A stretch of DNA of 64,000 nucleotides from Polystyrenella longa (lineage in GTDB: Bacteria; Planctomycetota; Planctomycetia; Planctomycetales; Planctomycetaceae). Below the pieces are notes generated by a model that saw nothing but the letters and a program-made list of their open reading frames with translations, was not told the DNA's origin and searched no databases. Below are positions 8,144-17,772 of this stretch, in pieces. Every line of letters begins with the position of its first letter. The first letter of the stretch is position 1. The stretch covers positions 3,495,001 to 3,559,000 of the forward strand of contig NZ_CP036281.1 of the NCBI RefSeq assembly GCF_007750395.1, read 5' to 3'. The position numbers and the translations under genes were made by a program.

Positions 8144-10516
8144 TTGGCTAAGAAACGACGTTCTACTTCTTCCGTTCCTCAAGAGCAAAACACGGATAAC
8201 ATCAAGTATGTTTCCCTCAGTCAGGAGACACGGCGACGCTATCTGAACTACGCTCTCTCCGTGATCACCTCTCGTGCTCTGCCTGATGTGCGAGATGGCC
8301 TGAAACCGGTGCAGAGACGAATTCTGTATGTCATGTTCGCCGACCTGCGATTAACCTTTGATGCCAAGACCCGCAAGTCCGCTAAGATTACAGGGGATAC
8401 CACTGGGGGGTATCACCCACACGGAGACATGGCCGTTTATGACGCCATGGTTCGTCTGGCACAGGACTTCACGTTGCGGTATCCGTTAATCAATGGTCAG
8501 GGTAATTTCGGTTCGATCATGGGGCTGCCCGCAGCTGCTGCACGTTACACTGAAGCCAAGTTAACGTTGATCGCGGAAGAGTTGCTTAATGAAATCCGGA
8601 GTCGCACAGTCGACATGCGGACGAACTACGACGGAACACGTAACGAACCCGTCGTGCTCCCAGCCCGGTTCCCGAACATTCTTGTGAATGGAACTTCCGG
8701 TATTGCGGTGGGAATGGCAACGAACATCCCTCCCCACAACTTAACAGAGGTCGCCAATGCCTGCCAGTTTCTGATTACGAATCCAGAAGCAACCGTGGCA
8801 CAGGTCATGAAATATATTAAGGGTCCGGACTTCCCTCTGGGTGGCCGAATCGTAACGGACCGCACCACGATTCGAAAAGCTTACGAAGAAGGTCGGGGAT
8901 CCGTCAAAGTTCGTGGCGAATGGCGGTTCGACAAAGAGAAGAAGGTAGAAAACCCAAACAAGATTGTCATCTACACGATCCCTTACGGAATTGAGTCCGG
9001 GAATTTTGTGAATGACCTCGGGGATATCGTCGCCAATCGCAAGCTTCCACAGTTAGTAGACGTCTCGGATGAAACGAATGACGAGAACGGACTTCGCATC
9101 GTCCTCGATATCAAACCCGGGTCCGACATCGACGCCGTTATGGCGTACCTTTATAAACATACAAATTTTGAGCAGAACTTCTCGCTCAACCTGACTTGCC
9201 TTGTTCCCGACGAACAGGGAGGTACGATCCCAGCCCGCTTGAGTCTGGTACAGATCCTGAAGGAATTTCTTGATTTCCGTTTCAAAACCATTACCAGGCG
9301 TTTTGAGTATCAGCTGGAACAACTGGAGAAACGCATTCACATCCTGAACGGGATGGTATTGATCTTTAAAGGCTTGGACCGAGCCTTGAAGATCATTCGC
9401 AACAGTAGTGGAAAACAAGACGCCGCCGTTAAATTGATGGCAGAGTTTCCGCTGGATGAAATCCAGACCTATGCGATTCTGGAATTACAATTGTACCGCA
9501 TTTCGCAGCTCGAGATTGATAACATCAATGAAGAGCTGAGACAGAAAGAGGCCGAAGCAGAAACGATTCGTAAGATTCTGGCTTCGCCGAAAAAACTCTG
9601 GAAAGTGGTCAGCACCGAGTTACAGGATCTGACAGATAAGTTTGGCGACAAACGCCGCACATCGATTGGCAACGTTGAAGAAATAGTCGAGTACGATCCG
9701 CAAGCATATATCGTCAAGGAAAACACCAATGTGGTGGTGACGCGCGAAGGCTGGGTCAAACGTGTTGGTCGCCTGCAGAAGGTTGAAAGCACTCGAGTAC
9801 GTGAAGGAGACACGGTATTGAACGTGATTCCGACAAGTACGCTGGACCAGATCATCTTTTTCGCCAGTGACGGAGCAGCTTACACGATCACTGCCGATCA
9901 GATCCCCGCTTCCTCAGGATATGGTGAGCCCCTGGCGAAACATGTTCGACTGGGAGATGGAGTCAACATCGTCGCTGCCATTTCAACGGATTCCCGTTTC
10001 ACGGATGAAGACTTCGAATATCATGGGTATCCCGTTCCGGGACCATACCTCTTTGTCGCCACGGAACGCGGACAGGTCTTGCACATTCCATTGACTAACT
10101 TCCGCCAGCCCTCCACCAAAGCGGGCCGCCGTTATTGCCGGTTGGGTAAAGGAGATCGCGTGGTGTTCGTTCGATTGATCGGAGAGGCCGAAACAGTCTT
10201 CCTCGCATCTGAAATGGCTAGAGTTGTTCACTTTTCACTGGAAGATGTACCGGTCCTTTCCAGCGCCGGCAAAGGGGTCCGTGGTATTAGACTCGATTCG
10301 AAGGATAAACTGCTGGGAGCTGCACTAATGGCTCGTCCGAGTGATACACTAAAAGTTATGAACTCCAACGACAAGCTTGTGAGCATGGGACAGACGAAGT
10401 ACACCGTCACCTCTCGCGGAGGTAAAGGGGTCCGGACCAGCATGCGAAGTACCTTCAAAGAACTAATACCACCTGAAATTGAGCTGATCGACTGGGCAAC
10501 GATGGAAGAAACTTAA
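8144..10516 (+). CDS. parC: Type IIA DNA topoisomerase subunit A (ParC/GyrA family)
   Basis: 790 residues, TTG start at 8144 supported by AAGGA 8 bases upstream. The A subunit cuts and rejoins DNA. Seen: the N-terminal DNA-gate motif ALPDVRDGLKPVQRR (residues ~45-59), the winged-helix motif GGYHPHGD (88-95), and the catalytic Tyr135 in AAARYTE. The C-terminal half (from ~510) is a beta-pinwheel with blades such as VVVTREGWVKRVG. No GyrA-box follows the first blade; only a late SRGGKGV occurs near residue 757, and QRR rather than HRR follows KPV, so I lean to the ParC (topoisomerase IV) side, though gyrase cannot be excluded. Residue 96, the equivalent of GyrA Ser83, is Met, while the Asp87 equivalent (D100) is kept. 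It forms an operon with the B subunit 70 bases downstream. Confidence 0.85.
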   Translation: MAKKRRSTSSVPQEQNTDNIKYVSLSQETRRRYLNYALSVITSRALPDVRDGLKPVQRRILYVMFADLRLTFDAKTRKSAKITGDTTGGYHPHGDMAVYDAMVRLAQDFTLRYPLINGQGNFGSIMGLPAAAARYTEAKLTLIAEELLNEIRSRTVDMRTNYDGTRNEPVVLPARFPNILVNGTSGIAVGMATNIPPHNLTEVANACQFLITNPEATVAQVMKYIKGPDFPLGGRIVTDRTTIRKAYEEGRGSVKVRGEWRFDKEKKVENPNKIVIYTIPYGIESGNFVNDLGDIVANRKLPQLVDVSDETNDENGLRIVLDIKPGSDIDAVMAYLYKHTNFEQNFSLNLTCLVPDEQGGTIPARLSLVQILKEFLDFRFKTITRRFEYQLEQLEKRIHILNGMVLIFKGLDRALKIIRNSSGKQDAAVKLMAEFPLDEIQTYAILELQLYRISQLEIDNINEELRQKEAEAETIRKILASPKKLWKVVSTELQDLTDKFGDKRRTSIGNVEEIVEYDPQAYIVKENTNVVVTREGWVKRVGRLQKVESTRVREGDTVLNVIPTSTLDQIIFFASDGAAYTITADQIPASSGYGEPLAKHVRLGDGVNIVAAISTDSRFTDEDFEYHGYPVPGPYLFVATERGQVLHIPLTNFRQPSTKAGRRYCRLGKGDRVVFVRLIGEAETVFLASEMARVVHFSLEDVPVLSSAGKGVRGIRLDSKDKLLGAALMARPSDTLKVMNSNDKLVSMGQTKYTVTSRGGKGVRTSMRSTFKELIPPEIELIDWATMEET

Positions 10517-10586
10517 ACAGCCATCCTGCTCCGACTTCGGACTCTTTACATTTCTGTTTTCTTATTCTGATAGTAAAAAACATATT

Positions 10587-12506
10587 ATGGCAACAGCGAC
10601 CGATAACTCATATCAAGCAGACGACATTGAAGTTCTCGAAGGACTGGAAGCGGTTCGTCGTCGACCCTCCATGTATATTGGAGGAGTCGACTCTCGCGGC
10701 TTGCACCACCTGCTCTGGGAAATCGTCGATAACTCGGTCGACGAGTTTCTCGCGGGTGAAGCGAACCTGATTACGGTCACACTACATAAAGATGCCTGTT
10801 CGATGACGGTCGGCGACAATGGTCGTGGTATTCCGGTCGACACACATTCCAAAACAAAGAAGTCGGCTCTCGAGCTGATTCTGACGACGTTGCATGCGGG
10901 GGGAAAGTTTTCAAATAAGAACTATGCTCGCAGCGGTGGGCTGCACGGGGTGGGTTCCTCCGTCGTTAATGCACTGTCATCGGAATTGGTGGCGACCGTG
11001 CATCGTGACGGCCATGAATGGATGCAGCGTTTTAAATTTGGCAAAAAGACGACCCCCGTAAAGAAAGTCCGTAAATTTCGTGGGCACGGGACAAGCATTT
11101 TCTTTCGTCCAGATGAAAGCATCTTCAAGCGAATTCATTTCAATAGTGATATGATTCGCCAGCACCTGGAAGATATTTCATACATCCATGGTGGACTGAC
11201 CATCAAGCTTTTTGATGAGCCCAAAAAAGAGACTTATGAACTGAGCCATCCCGATGGTATTCGTTCTTATCTGGAAAAACTCACGACAGAGACATCTAAG
11301 AAACCAATTCACGACCAGCGATTCTTTGCTGAGAAAGAAGATGGCGATGTTAAAACCGAGTGCACTTTCTGCTGGACGGAAGCGACGGACGAACATATCC
11401 GTAGTTACGTGAACGGTATTCGCACCCATGGTGGCGGAACACACGAATCCGGTTTTCGCGCAGGTGTTGCCAAAGCGGTTAAGAATTACATGGATGTCCA
11501 TGACATCAAACACAAAGGGATTACGATTAGTAACGACGACATCCGTGAAGGAATTGTCGGTGTCGTTTCTCTGTTTCATGGCGACCCGATGTTCCAGGGC
11601 CAGACTAAGGAGAAACTGAACAATCCGGAAGTCAGCTCGATCGTCGAAGGCCTGGTACGCTCCGGTGTCGAAAACTGGATGAATAATAACTCGTCGATCG
11701 CAGATTCTGTAATTGGTCGAATTGTTCTTGCCGCGCGGGCAAGAATGGCAAGTCGGCAGGCGATTTCTGAAGTACGCCGTAAGACGGCCTCCACTAGAAA
11801 GAGCACTTTGCCTGGAAAATTGCTCGACTGCCAGGCATCCTCCACAGAGGACTCCGAACTATTCATCGTAGAAGGAGACTCGGCGGGCGGAACCGCGGTG
11901 ATGGGACGGAACAGTCGAACCCAAGCCGTCCTGCCTCTGCGAGGCAAGATTCTCAACACAGAATCATTGACGCTCAATAAGATCATGAATAACCAGGAAG
12001 TCAAAGACCTGGTTCAGACACTTGGCACGGGCATCGGGCCGAATTTCGATGTGCATCAACTACGATACGGTCGCATTATTTTGCTGATGGATGCCGACAG
12101 CGATGGTTATCACATCAGCACGCTGCTGCTGACTTTCTTCTTCCGTCATATGCTGGAAATCATTCGGCAAGGTCGACTGTTTATTGCACAGCCGCCTCTT
12201 TACCGAATCGCCGTAGGAAAGGAAGTACTGTACGCTCAGGACGACGCCCATAAGGAAGAGATTATCTCCAACATTCCCGCCAACCGAAAAACCGAAGTAA
12301 CCCGCTTCAAAGGTCTTGGCGAGATGGATGCGAAGCAATTGAAAGAGACCACACTCGACCCTACCAAACGAATTCTGCTGCGAGTCGAAATCGAGAATGA
12401 ACTCGAAGCCGATAGTACGTTCGCTCAACTCCTGGGGAAAGATGCTTCAGAGCGTTACCGGATCATTATGGACGAGTCCAGCTTCGCCGATGATATCGAC
12501 GTTTAA
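10587..12506 (+). CDS. parE: Type IIA DNA topoisomerase subunit B (ParE/GyrB family)
   Basis: 639 residues. The B subunit binds ATP and supplies the Toprim part of the cleavage centre. Seen in order: EGLEAVRRRPSMYIG and the GHKL ATPase motifs EIVDNSVDE, DNGRGIPV and GGLHGVGSSVVNALS (residues ~15-125), the transducer domain, the Toprim motifs EGDSAGG (~430) and MDADSDG (the DxDxD metal site), then QPPLYRI and the C-terminal motif RFKGLGEMD. Length fits the short GyrB/ParE type without the proteobacterial insertion. It follows the A subunit by 70 bases; that order (A then B) is the reverse of the usual gyrB-gyrA or parE-parC. No clear Shine-Dalgarno precedes the ATG, which suggests translation linked to the upstream gene or a leader-independent signal. 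Confidence 0.85.
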   Translation: MATATDNSYQADDIEVLEGLEAVRRRPSMYIGGVDSRGLHHLLWEIVDNSVDEFLAGEANLITVTLHKDACSMTVGDNGRGIPVDTHSKTKKSALELILTTLHAGGKFSNKNYARSGGLHGVGSSVVNALSSELVATVHRDGHEWMQRFKFGKKTTPVKKVRKFRGHGTSIFFRPDESIFKRIHFNSDMIRQHLEDISYIHGGLTIKLFDEPKKETYELSHPDGIRSYLEKLTTETSKKPIHDQRFFAEKEDGDVKTECTFCWTEATDEHIRSYVNGIRTHGGGTHESGFRAGVAKAVKNYMDVHDIKHKGITISNDDIREGIVGVVSLFHGDPMFQGQTKEKLNNPEVSSIVEGLVRSGVENWMNNNSSIADSVIGRIVLAARARMASRQAISEVRRKTASTRKSTLPGKLLDCQASSTEDSELFIVEGDSAGGTAVMGRNSRTQAVLPLRGKILNTESLTLNKIMNNQEVKDLVQTLGTGIGPNFDVHQLRYGRIILLMDADSDGYHISTLLLTFFFRHMLEIIRQGRLFIAQPPLYRIAVGKEVLYAQDDAHKEEIISNIPANRKTEVTRFKGLGEMDAKQLKETTLDPTKRILLRVEIENELEADSTFAQLLGKDASERYRIIMDESSFADDIDV

Positions 12507-12564
12507 ACTCGACCGACTTTTTCTTTACCGACTTTTCTTTTAATTGCATTCAACCGGATGAATT

Positions 12565-15500
12565 TCAGGTAATTGACCAGAGATCGAGATCGTCACTGAG
12601 ATCGAAGTCGCCATCGTCGTCTGTGGTTTCGGATTTTGACTTTGATGGACTCGAATCGGATTCGTCATCGACTTGTTCAACAACAGGTTCCTTTTCGGCG
12701 ACAGTTTCGACCTCCGGTTCGTCCTGATTCTGTTCAGTTTCAGCATCTTCCCTGGCTTGTAACTTCTTTTGTTCTTCTGCGGCAGCTTCAGCAGCCTCTT
12801 CTTCTTTGCGACGTTCTTCTGCGGCAAGAATTGAGGGCGGGTCCGCTTCTTCTTCAATCGGCAATTCCGCAATTGGTTCACGTGAGGGGTCGAGATAAGA
12901 ACCAACCCAGTTGATCCAGGCGACCGTAGGAAATCCGTAAGGTCGGAACTTATCCAACCGACCCTGATCTTCCTGATAGAAGAACGCACGATGTGTCCCC
13001 AGACGGGAAGCAACGGGACTGTCGATAAAGTTACTTGAGTCTGTCGCGTTCATATCGAAGGCGACACGGGTCTCCATTTCACGCAGCAACTGTGAGCTCA
13101 TCCAGCGGGTGACGTTGCTGTAACTGTCACACCAGATCAACAAGTGGACGCCAACAGCGGGTCCCTCTTTGATGATCTTCTGTAGATGATCGGCCCCTGT
13201 GACCACGCTGGAACCACGGGAACTGTTGAATCCAAAATCATCATCCGTTTTTCGCAGTTCGCGGAACCGCCCTAAGTGATAGATGACAATAAAAATCGGA
13301 GGCTGTTTGTCTGTCGCATCGGTTTTGTATCGCCAGGCAACATGCTGTGCCGCTTCTTCGAGGAACTCGTCCGACTTTCGGATGCCTCCCAGTTTGACTT
13401 GATGCGGAATTGCGGGAAGTATTTCTTCCCAGTGAGTCATTTCGGGCTCTTCATCCAGGTCTCCATCAAGGACATAGAATGTCGCTGCGGGACTGGTCGG
13501 ATCCTCTGGCGATTTCGGTTCAGGGCTGCTCGACATTCCGAATGGATTGGACGAACTATCTCCAAAGGGTGAACTGGAGCTGACAGGTTTGCGAAACATG
13601 TCCGGGACACCAGAGTCATCGCTGGAGGAATCGCTCGAAAGCTCCGCTTCCAGATCTGATAGTGATGGAAGCCCTGGGTCGTCGCTACCCAGTTCGTTGG
13701 CTGATTCGTCGGAGGATTCCGCACTGGATGGTCCCCCCGGGAAGGCGGGGAAGCTACCAAAAGAATCTTTTTCGTCGCTGGAAGCGTCGTCCTCTGTAAT
13801 AGAAGACGTGGTCGCGAATGATTCCGGCGGCCAAGTCGTCGGCAATTGAGCCGACAGGCTAATCAAACCAGTCGCTAGAATTCCCCGCGCGGAATCGGCT
13901 TTCGCCCCCACCATCAACAGATGGTTGCCGCTTTGCCGACGGAACTCGCAGAATGCGGGCTCGGTGATGGCGACTGCTTCTCCCAACCACATTTTGTAAA
14001 GTCGGGGAAACTTGGTTTCGCGGTGTTTCGGTCGTGACTGGACAATTTCTGTCAGCACTTCGTTGCGTGCGGCATCCGAAGCAATATTACCCTCGAAGAC
14101 GATGGGGGGCTCGAAATGAAGACCTTCCTGTCGCACTCGGTTTGCAATGATACCCAGGTATTTATCACGCGTAGAGTCTCCCAACCAGGCAATCTGGAAT
14201 GGATGGTTACCTTCAAGCAGACCGTTCGCATCGTTGTAGATCGCTTCCCCCGGTCGCGTTAACAGTCGGGCGGCAGTATTTTCTTCGCTCAAGATCAGGT
14301 GAGCATCGCTCTCGCTACATTGCAGCGCGATACGCACCGCAACCTGTCCCAGCGTACTGCGAGCCAGCGAGTAGGCACCGCCCAATGTTTGAGAACCGAG
14401 TAATACATGAATACCAAACGCACGACCTTGACGAACCAGTCGGTCGAGAAGCAAAGTCGCGTTCTGAGCCAGATTATCGTCTTCAACAAAGAACTCCTGG
14501 AATTCGTCGACGATTAACATAACACGCGGCATTTTCACATCGGGACGGGCTTTTCGGAAACCGGCGAGATCCTGCACGTTATGATCGCGGAAGAGATCTC
14601 CGCGTTCTTTCAGCATTTCATCAAGACGTTCCAAGACGCTCACACCAAATTCGCGGTCGGACTCGATGGCAATGACTTTTGCATGAGGCAACCGATGCGC
14701 TGCATAGGTTTTAAACTCGACCCCTTTCTTGAAGTCGATCAGAAACAACTGAACCTGATCGGGGGAGTAATACAAGGCAAGGTTCGTGATCAGAATGTGC
14801 AGAAAGGTTGATTTACCAGAACCTGTTTTACCAGCAATCAAGACGTGTTGTGACGTCCCTTTACCCAGGTTCATATGCTGCAACTTAGTCGCCCCAGCAC
14901 GTCCCAATGGAACGGAAAGGCCAGACTGACTGTTGTTCTTCCATATCTCCCCTTTAGGGGGAACGACACGTTCAAACGAGACTTCGACACGACGGGCATC
15001 TTTGGAGAGTTCTCCAATGCGACGCACAATCTGCCCGAACAACTGTGGTTCCGGTGGAGGAATAAAATCGAGATCAAGGTTTTTCAGTTGTGGATAAGAG
15101 AGGTAGTACTTCCCCCCTTCCCATTCGAAGGTTGTCGAACATTTCTCTAGTTCTTCGATATCAAAACCATGTGGTAACTTCTGTTTGGTATCGACACTGA
15201 TCAGCGTATAGACGCCACATCGGGGACCACTGCTCGCAATGGAGATCAGGCGTTTTGATGCGGTGTCGTTGAAGTTGTAGGGGAAGTTCGCAACGACCAG
15301 AATACGGTAAGGTTCAGCAACCTCACCCGCATGATGGTTGTAGTCTTCGATTGTTTCATATTCATTTCGGAGATACGCCTGGAAGACGTTCTCCATGTGC
15401 TCAGTCAACTCGGAGAGTCGAGCGTCGATCTGGCCGGACTCCGTCCAGATCCGGTTATTGATCATTAACTCATCGTAGTCAGCGAGGTGCATAAAGGAGG

Positions 15501-17193
15501 AATAGTCTTCCCCCAAACCCATGGGGTCGATGATGGTAAATCGGACTTTACCCGCAGGTAAGGTGGCCAGTAACCGAAGCATGGCCGACTGCATCATCTC
15601 CGAACATTTCTCGCGACTCTCCGTATTGGTCTTGATCATCATCGATGTGTAATTAGGGAACGGCAGAACCAGAGGAACTTTATAATCAGTCTGTTCCGGA
15701 ACCATGTTTCCGTCCATCGGGATGGCGTCGTCGATGTCGGACATTTCGAAATTCATGTCGCCCAGACGAATAGCGTGCGGAATCTTGCGGGGAAGTTCCC
15801 ACGACGGATCGATCATTTCCGACCAGGCTGGTGTTTCGCGGTTACTGACGTCCTGCATATGGTGAATGCGATCATCGAGCGACGTGAGTGATTCTTTCCA
15901 GTTAGTCATCATTCCATCGCGAGTCTGATGCTCCGCTTCCTGCTGAGACTGCACATAATCTTGCTGCTGCTTTTCAACGTCTCCATATTGCTCTTTGAAA
16001 TGTCCCGTCATTTCATGAAGCTGGTGTTGATACACCTCTCCCGCTTTATTGATCTCGGCCTGTCGAGTCTCTTCAAGATTTGCAATTTTAGGTTTATAAG
16101 TCTGCTCGAACTTATTCAATATCTCCGAATGAGATTGTTCAATCTCTTTTATGCGGGCAGCATGCTGGCGTTCGACCTTCTGTAGTGCCGCCTGTCGTTG
16201 TTTTTCAATTTCCTTATAGACTCTTACGTATTCCTTCTTTTCGCGTTCCAGATCTGCTTTACCGTTTCTAACCCACAATCGCTGAGCGTACTGGCTGTTT
16301 ACGAATGATTTCTGCAAGTGATAAAAACGGCTCTTTGCTTTTCCCATCACAGCAAAGTAGAAGAATGCCGAAACCAGCAACGACGCACCACTGCCGATAC
16401 CAATACTGTAGATCAGCCAGTTGTCGTCACCGTTTGTCATGTTGAGGCCAAACCACGCAGGATTGACCACAAACAGAATAAGCCCGGAGATTGCAGCGGC
16501 GATCAGGACAAAGACGATAATGATCTTCCATCCAGCGACCAGCTTCGGCATTAGACTTTTCTGTAACTGACTGAGGGCCTCTTCGACTGCTTCGAAATTC
16601 TCACGGAACAGATCGCGGGCTTCCTGTAACGTGTTTGCCTTTAATTCCGATGAGGGGGCGACATCTTCGGTAGGGCGAATTCCCCAGTTACCGACGATAG
16701 CGGTCGCCTTTTCTTTGAGCTGACTTAAAATCTCTTTGTCAGATTTAAACTGCTCCTGCCCCTTCTCCAGCGAGGATTTGAACTGATCAAATTTCAGCTT
16801 GGGGCTATCATCGGACTGGTCGTCGAACATCGACTTAACCATCCACTCCGATTCCTGCATTTTTTCCTGTGCTTCAGATCGCTCGGCCGCGACATTTCGG
16901 TCCGTTTCCGCTTTACGGGCATCATACTCCTGCTGGACAGCGGCAATCTGTGCGTCAAAATCGGCGCTGATCTGCTGGCACTGGCTCTCGAAATGTTGCT
17001 TCAGCTCTTCCGTGCGGTATTGGTGTTCACCTTGAGCCTGCTGGAGAGACTGCCGGTACTGTTCGGCTTTCTCCATCGTGACATCGCCGAACTGCTTATC
17101 GAGATGATTTTCGGATTTGAGCCGGCTGGCGACGGCATTTTTGAAATCGGAGATGAGATCGGATTGAGCGGAGTGTGATAGCGGTTTCGCCAT
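12565..17193 (-). CDS. Large membrane-anchored FtsK/SpoIIIE-type ATPase with coiled coils
   Basis: 1542 residues from the Met at 17193 (MAKPLSHS); an in-frame Met 20 codons upstream (17253) is possible. Order: Gln/Glu-rich coiled coil (~5-215), two transmembrane helices (~217-242 and ~258-283) separated by a short loop, a second coiled coil (~290-430), a degenerate nucleotide-binding-like module (~510-700, containing FTIIDPMG), a canonical FtsK/SpoIIIE motor with Walker A GKTGSGKST (bases 14806-14832) and Walker B LIVDEF (near 14500-14520), then a third, degenerate module (Walker A position reads GAKADSARG) split by a long Ser/Asp/Glu-rich insertion (bases ~13495-13850). The C-terminus is an acidic coiled-coil tail. 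Three consecutive modules recall EccC/EssC of type VII secretion, but no WXG100 gene is nearby. Role inferred: DNA or protein translocation at the membrane. Convergent with the topoisomerase operon, 58 bases apart. Confidence 0.75.
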   Translation of the reverse strand: MAKPLSHSAQSDLISDFKNAVASRLKSENHLDKQFGDVTMEKAEQYRQSLQQAQGEHQYRTEELKQHFESQCQQISADFDAQIAAVQQEYDARKAETDRNVAAERSEAQEKMQESEWMVKSMFDDQSDDSPKLKFDQFKSSLEKGQEQFKSDKEILSQLKEKATAIVGNWGIRPTEDVAPSSELKANTLQEARDLFRENFEAVEEALSQLQKSLMPKLVAGWKIIIVFVLIAAAISGLILFVVNPAWFGLNMTNGDDNWLIYSIGIGSGASLLVSAFFYFAVMGKAKSRFYHLQKSFVNSQYAQRLWVRNGKADLEREKKEYVRVYKEIEKQRQAALQKVERQHAARIKEIEQSHSEILNKFEQTYKPKIANLEETRQAEINKAGEVYQHQLHEMTGHFKEQYGDVEKQQQDYVQSQQEAEHQTRDGMMTNWKESLTSLDDRIHHMQDVSNRETPAWSEMIDPSWELPRKIPHAIRLGDMNFEMSDIDDAIPMDGNMVPEQTDYKVPLVLPFPNYTSMMIKTNTESREKCSEMMQSAMLRLLATLPAGKVRFTIIDPMGLGEDYSSFMHLADYDELMINNRIWTESGQIDARLSELTEHMENVFQAYLRNEYETIEDYNHHAGEVAEPYRILVVANFPYNFNDTASKRLISIASSGPRCGVYTLISVDTKQKLPHGFDIEELEKCSTTFEWEGGKYYLSYPQLKNLDLDFIPPPEPQLFGQIVRRIGELSKDARRVEVSFERVVPPKGEIWKNNSQSGLSVPLGRAGATKLQHMNLGKGTSQHVLIAGKTGSGKSTFLHILITNLALYYSPDQVQLFLIDFKKGVEFKTYAAHRLPHAKVIAIESDREFGVSVLERLDEMLKERGDLFRDHNVQDLAGFRKARPDVKMPRVMLIVDEFQEFFVEDDNLAQNATLLLDRLVRQGRAFGIHVLLGSQTLGGAYSLARSTLGQVAVRIALQCSESDAHLILSEENTAARLLTRPGEAIYNDANGLLEGNHPFQIAWLGDSTRDKYLGIIANRVRQEGLHFEPPIVFEGNIASDAARNEVLTEIVQSRPKHRETKFPRLYKMWLGEAVAITEPAFCEFRRQSGNHLLMVGAKADSARGILATGLISLSAQLPTTWPPESFATTSSITEDDASSDEKDSFGSFPAFPGGPSSAESSDESANELGSDDPGLPSLSDLEAELSSDSSSDDSGVPDMFRKPVSSSSPFGDSSSNPFGMSSSPEPKSPEDPTSPAATFYVLDGDLDEEPEMTHWEEILPAIPHQVKLGGIRKSDEFLEEAAQHVAWRYKTDATDKQPPIFIVIYHLGRFRELRKTDDDFGFNSSRGSSVVTGADHLQKIIKEGPAVGVHLLIWCDSYSNVTRWMSSQLLREMETRVAFDMNATDSSNFIDSPVASRLGTHRAFFYQEDQGRLDKFRPYGFPTVAWINWVGSYLDPSREPIAELPIEEEADPPSILAAEERRKEEEAAEAAAEEQKKLQAREDAETEQNQDEPEVETVAEKEPVVEQVDDESDSSPSKSKSETTDDDGDFDLSDDLDLWSIT

Positions 17194-17772
17194 TATGTTA
17201 GCCAATCTGAAAAGGCGCGTTCCCAACGGCCTGGCAGCAGCGGTGCGGGCCAAGCTGAAAGGATGCTTCCTTGATACCGAAAAGTTGAGTTTGTGGTGTT
17301 AAGTATCAATGAGAATTCGTTTTGCCTCACTTTAGGAGGATGACAAATTCTGAGTTCCGTCTGAGACTCGATACGCGATAGAAGTCAGGCCGTGAAAATG
17401 AAGTGTCAGGAACTGGCCTGAATCAGGGGTAGAAACGTTGGCCTCAAACTGGCCCAACAAGGCTGCCGACTTACCCTGATCGTGCTGAAGATGATACTTT
17501 TATTATCGAGCCTATCCCGGCTTAAGGCAAGCGGTTGCAGGGATATTGTGAACGCAGACCTAGATTCTTCAGATATTCCTATTTAAGCTTACCACAAAAA
17601 AAACCGGGAGGCTCCCAGAGAGGGAACATCCCGGTGTAAGTTTTCGTTGTTTGTCACGATTCTGAGGGAGATTTCCCACTCAGTCAATTCGTCAGACCAT
17701 GCAAGACGTTACAGTCCCTGTGACTGAATCGGTCTGACTAACCGATTGCTTGTGACATACTGCGATTTAAGA
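17194..17772. other. Intergenic region
   Basis: About 580 bases between two minus-strand genes. Apart from the terminator at 17595-17635 I find no gene or RNA. The first 60 bases would be coding if the ATPase starts at 17253. Confidence 0.5.
17595..17635 (-). terminator. Rho-independent terminator of the YHS-domain gene
   Basis: Outer arms ACCGGGA (17603-17609) / TCCCGGT (17629-17635) with an inner TCCC/GGGA pairing; on the minus strand the stem is followed by a run of eight T (complement of the A-run at 17595-17603). It lies 138 bases past the stop of the gene at 17773. Confidence 0.85.

Noticed and set aside
12565-17193. Type VII secretion system
   Set aside because: The ATPase layout is suggestive but no WXG100, EccB/D/E or mycosin-like gene is present in the window, so I do not call a secretion locus.
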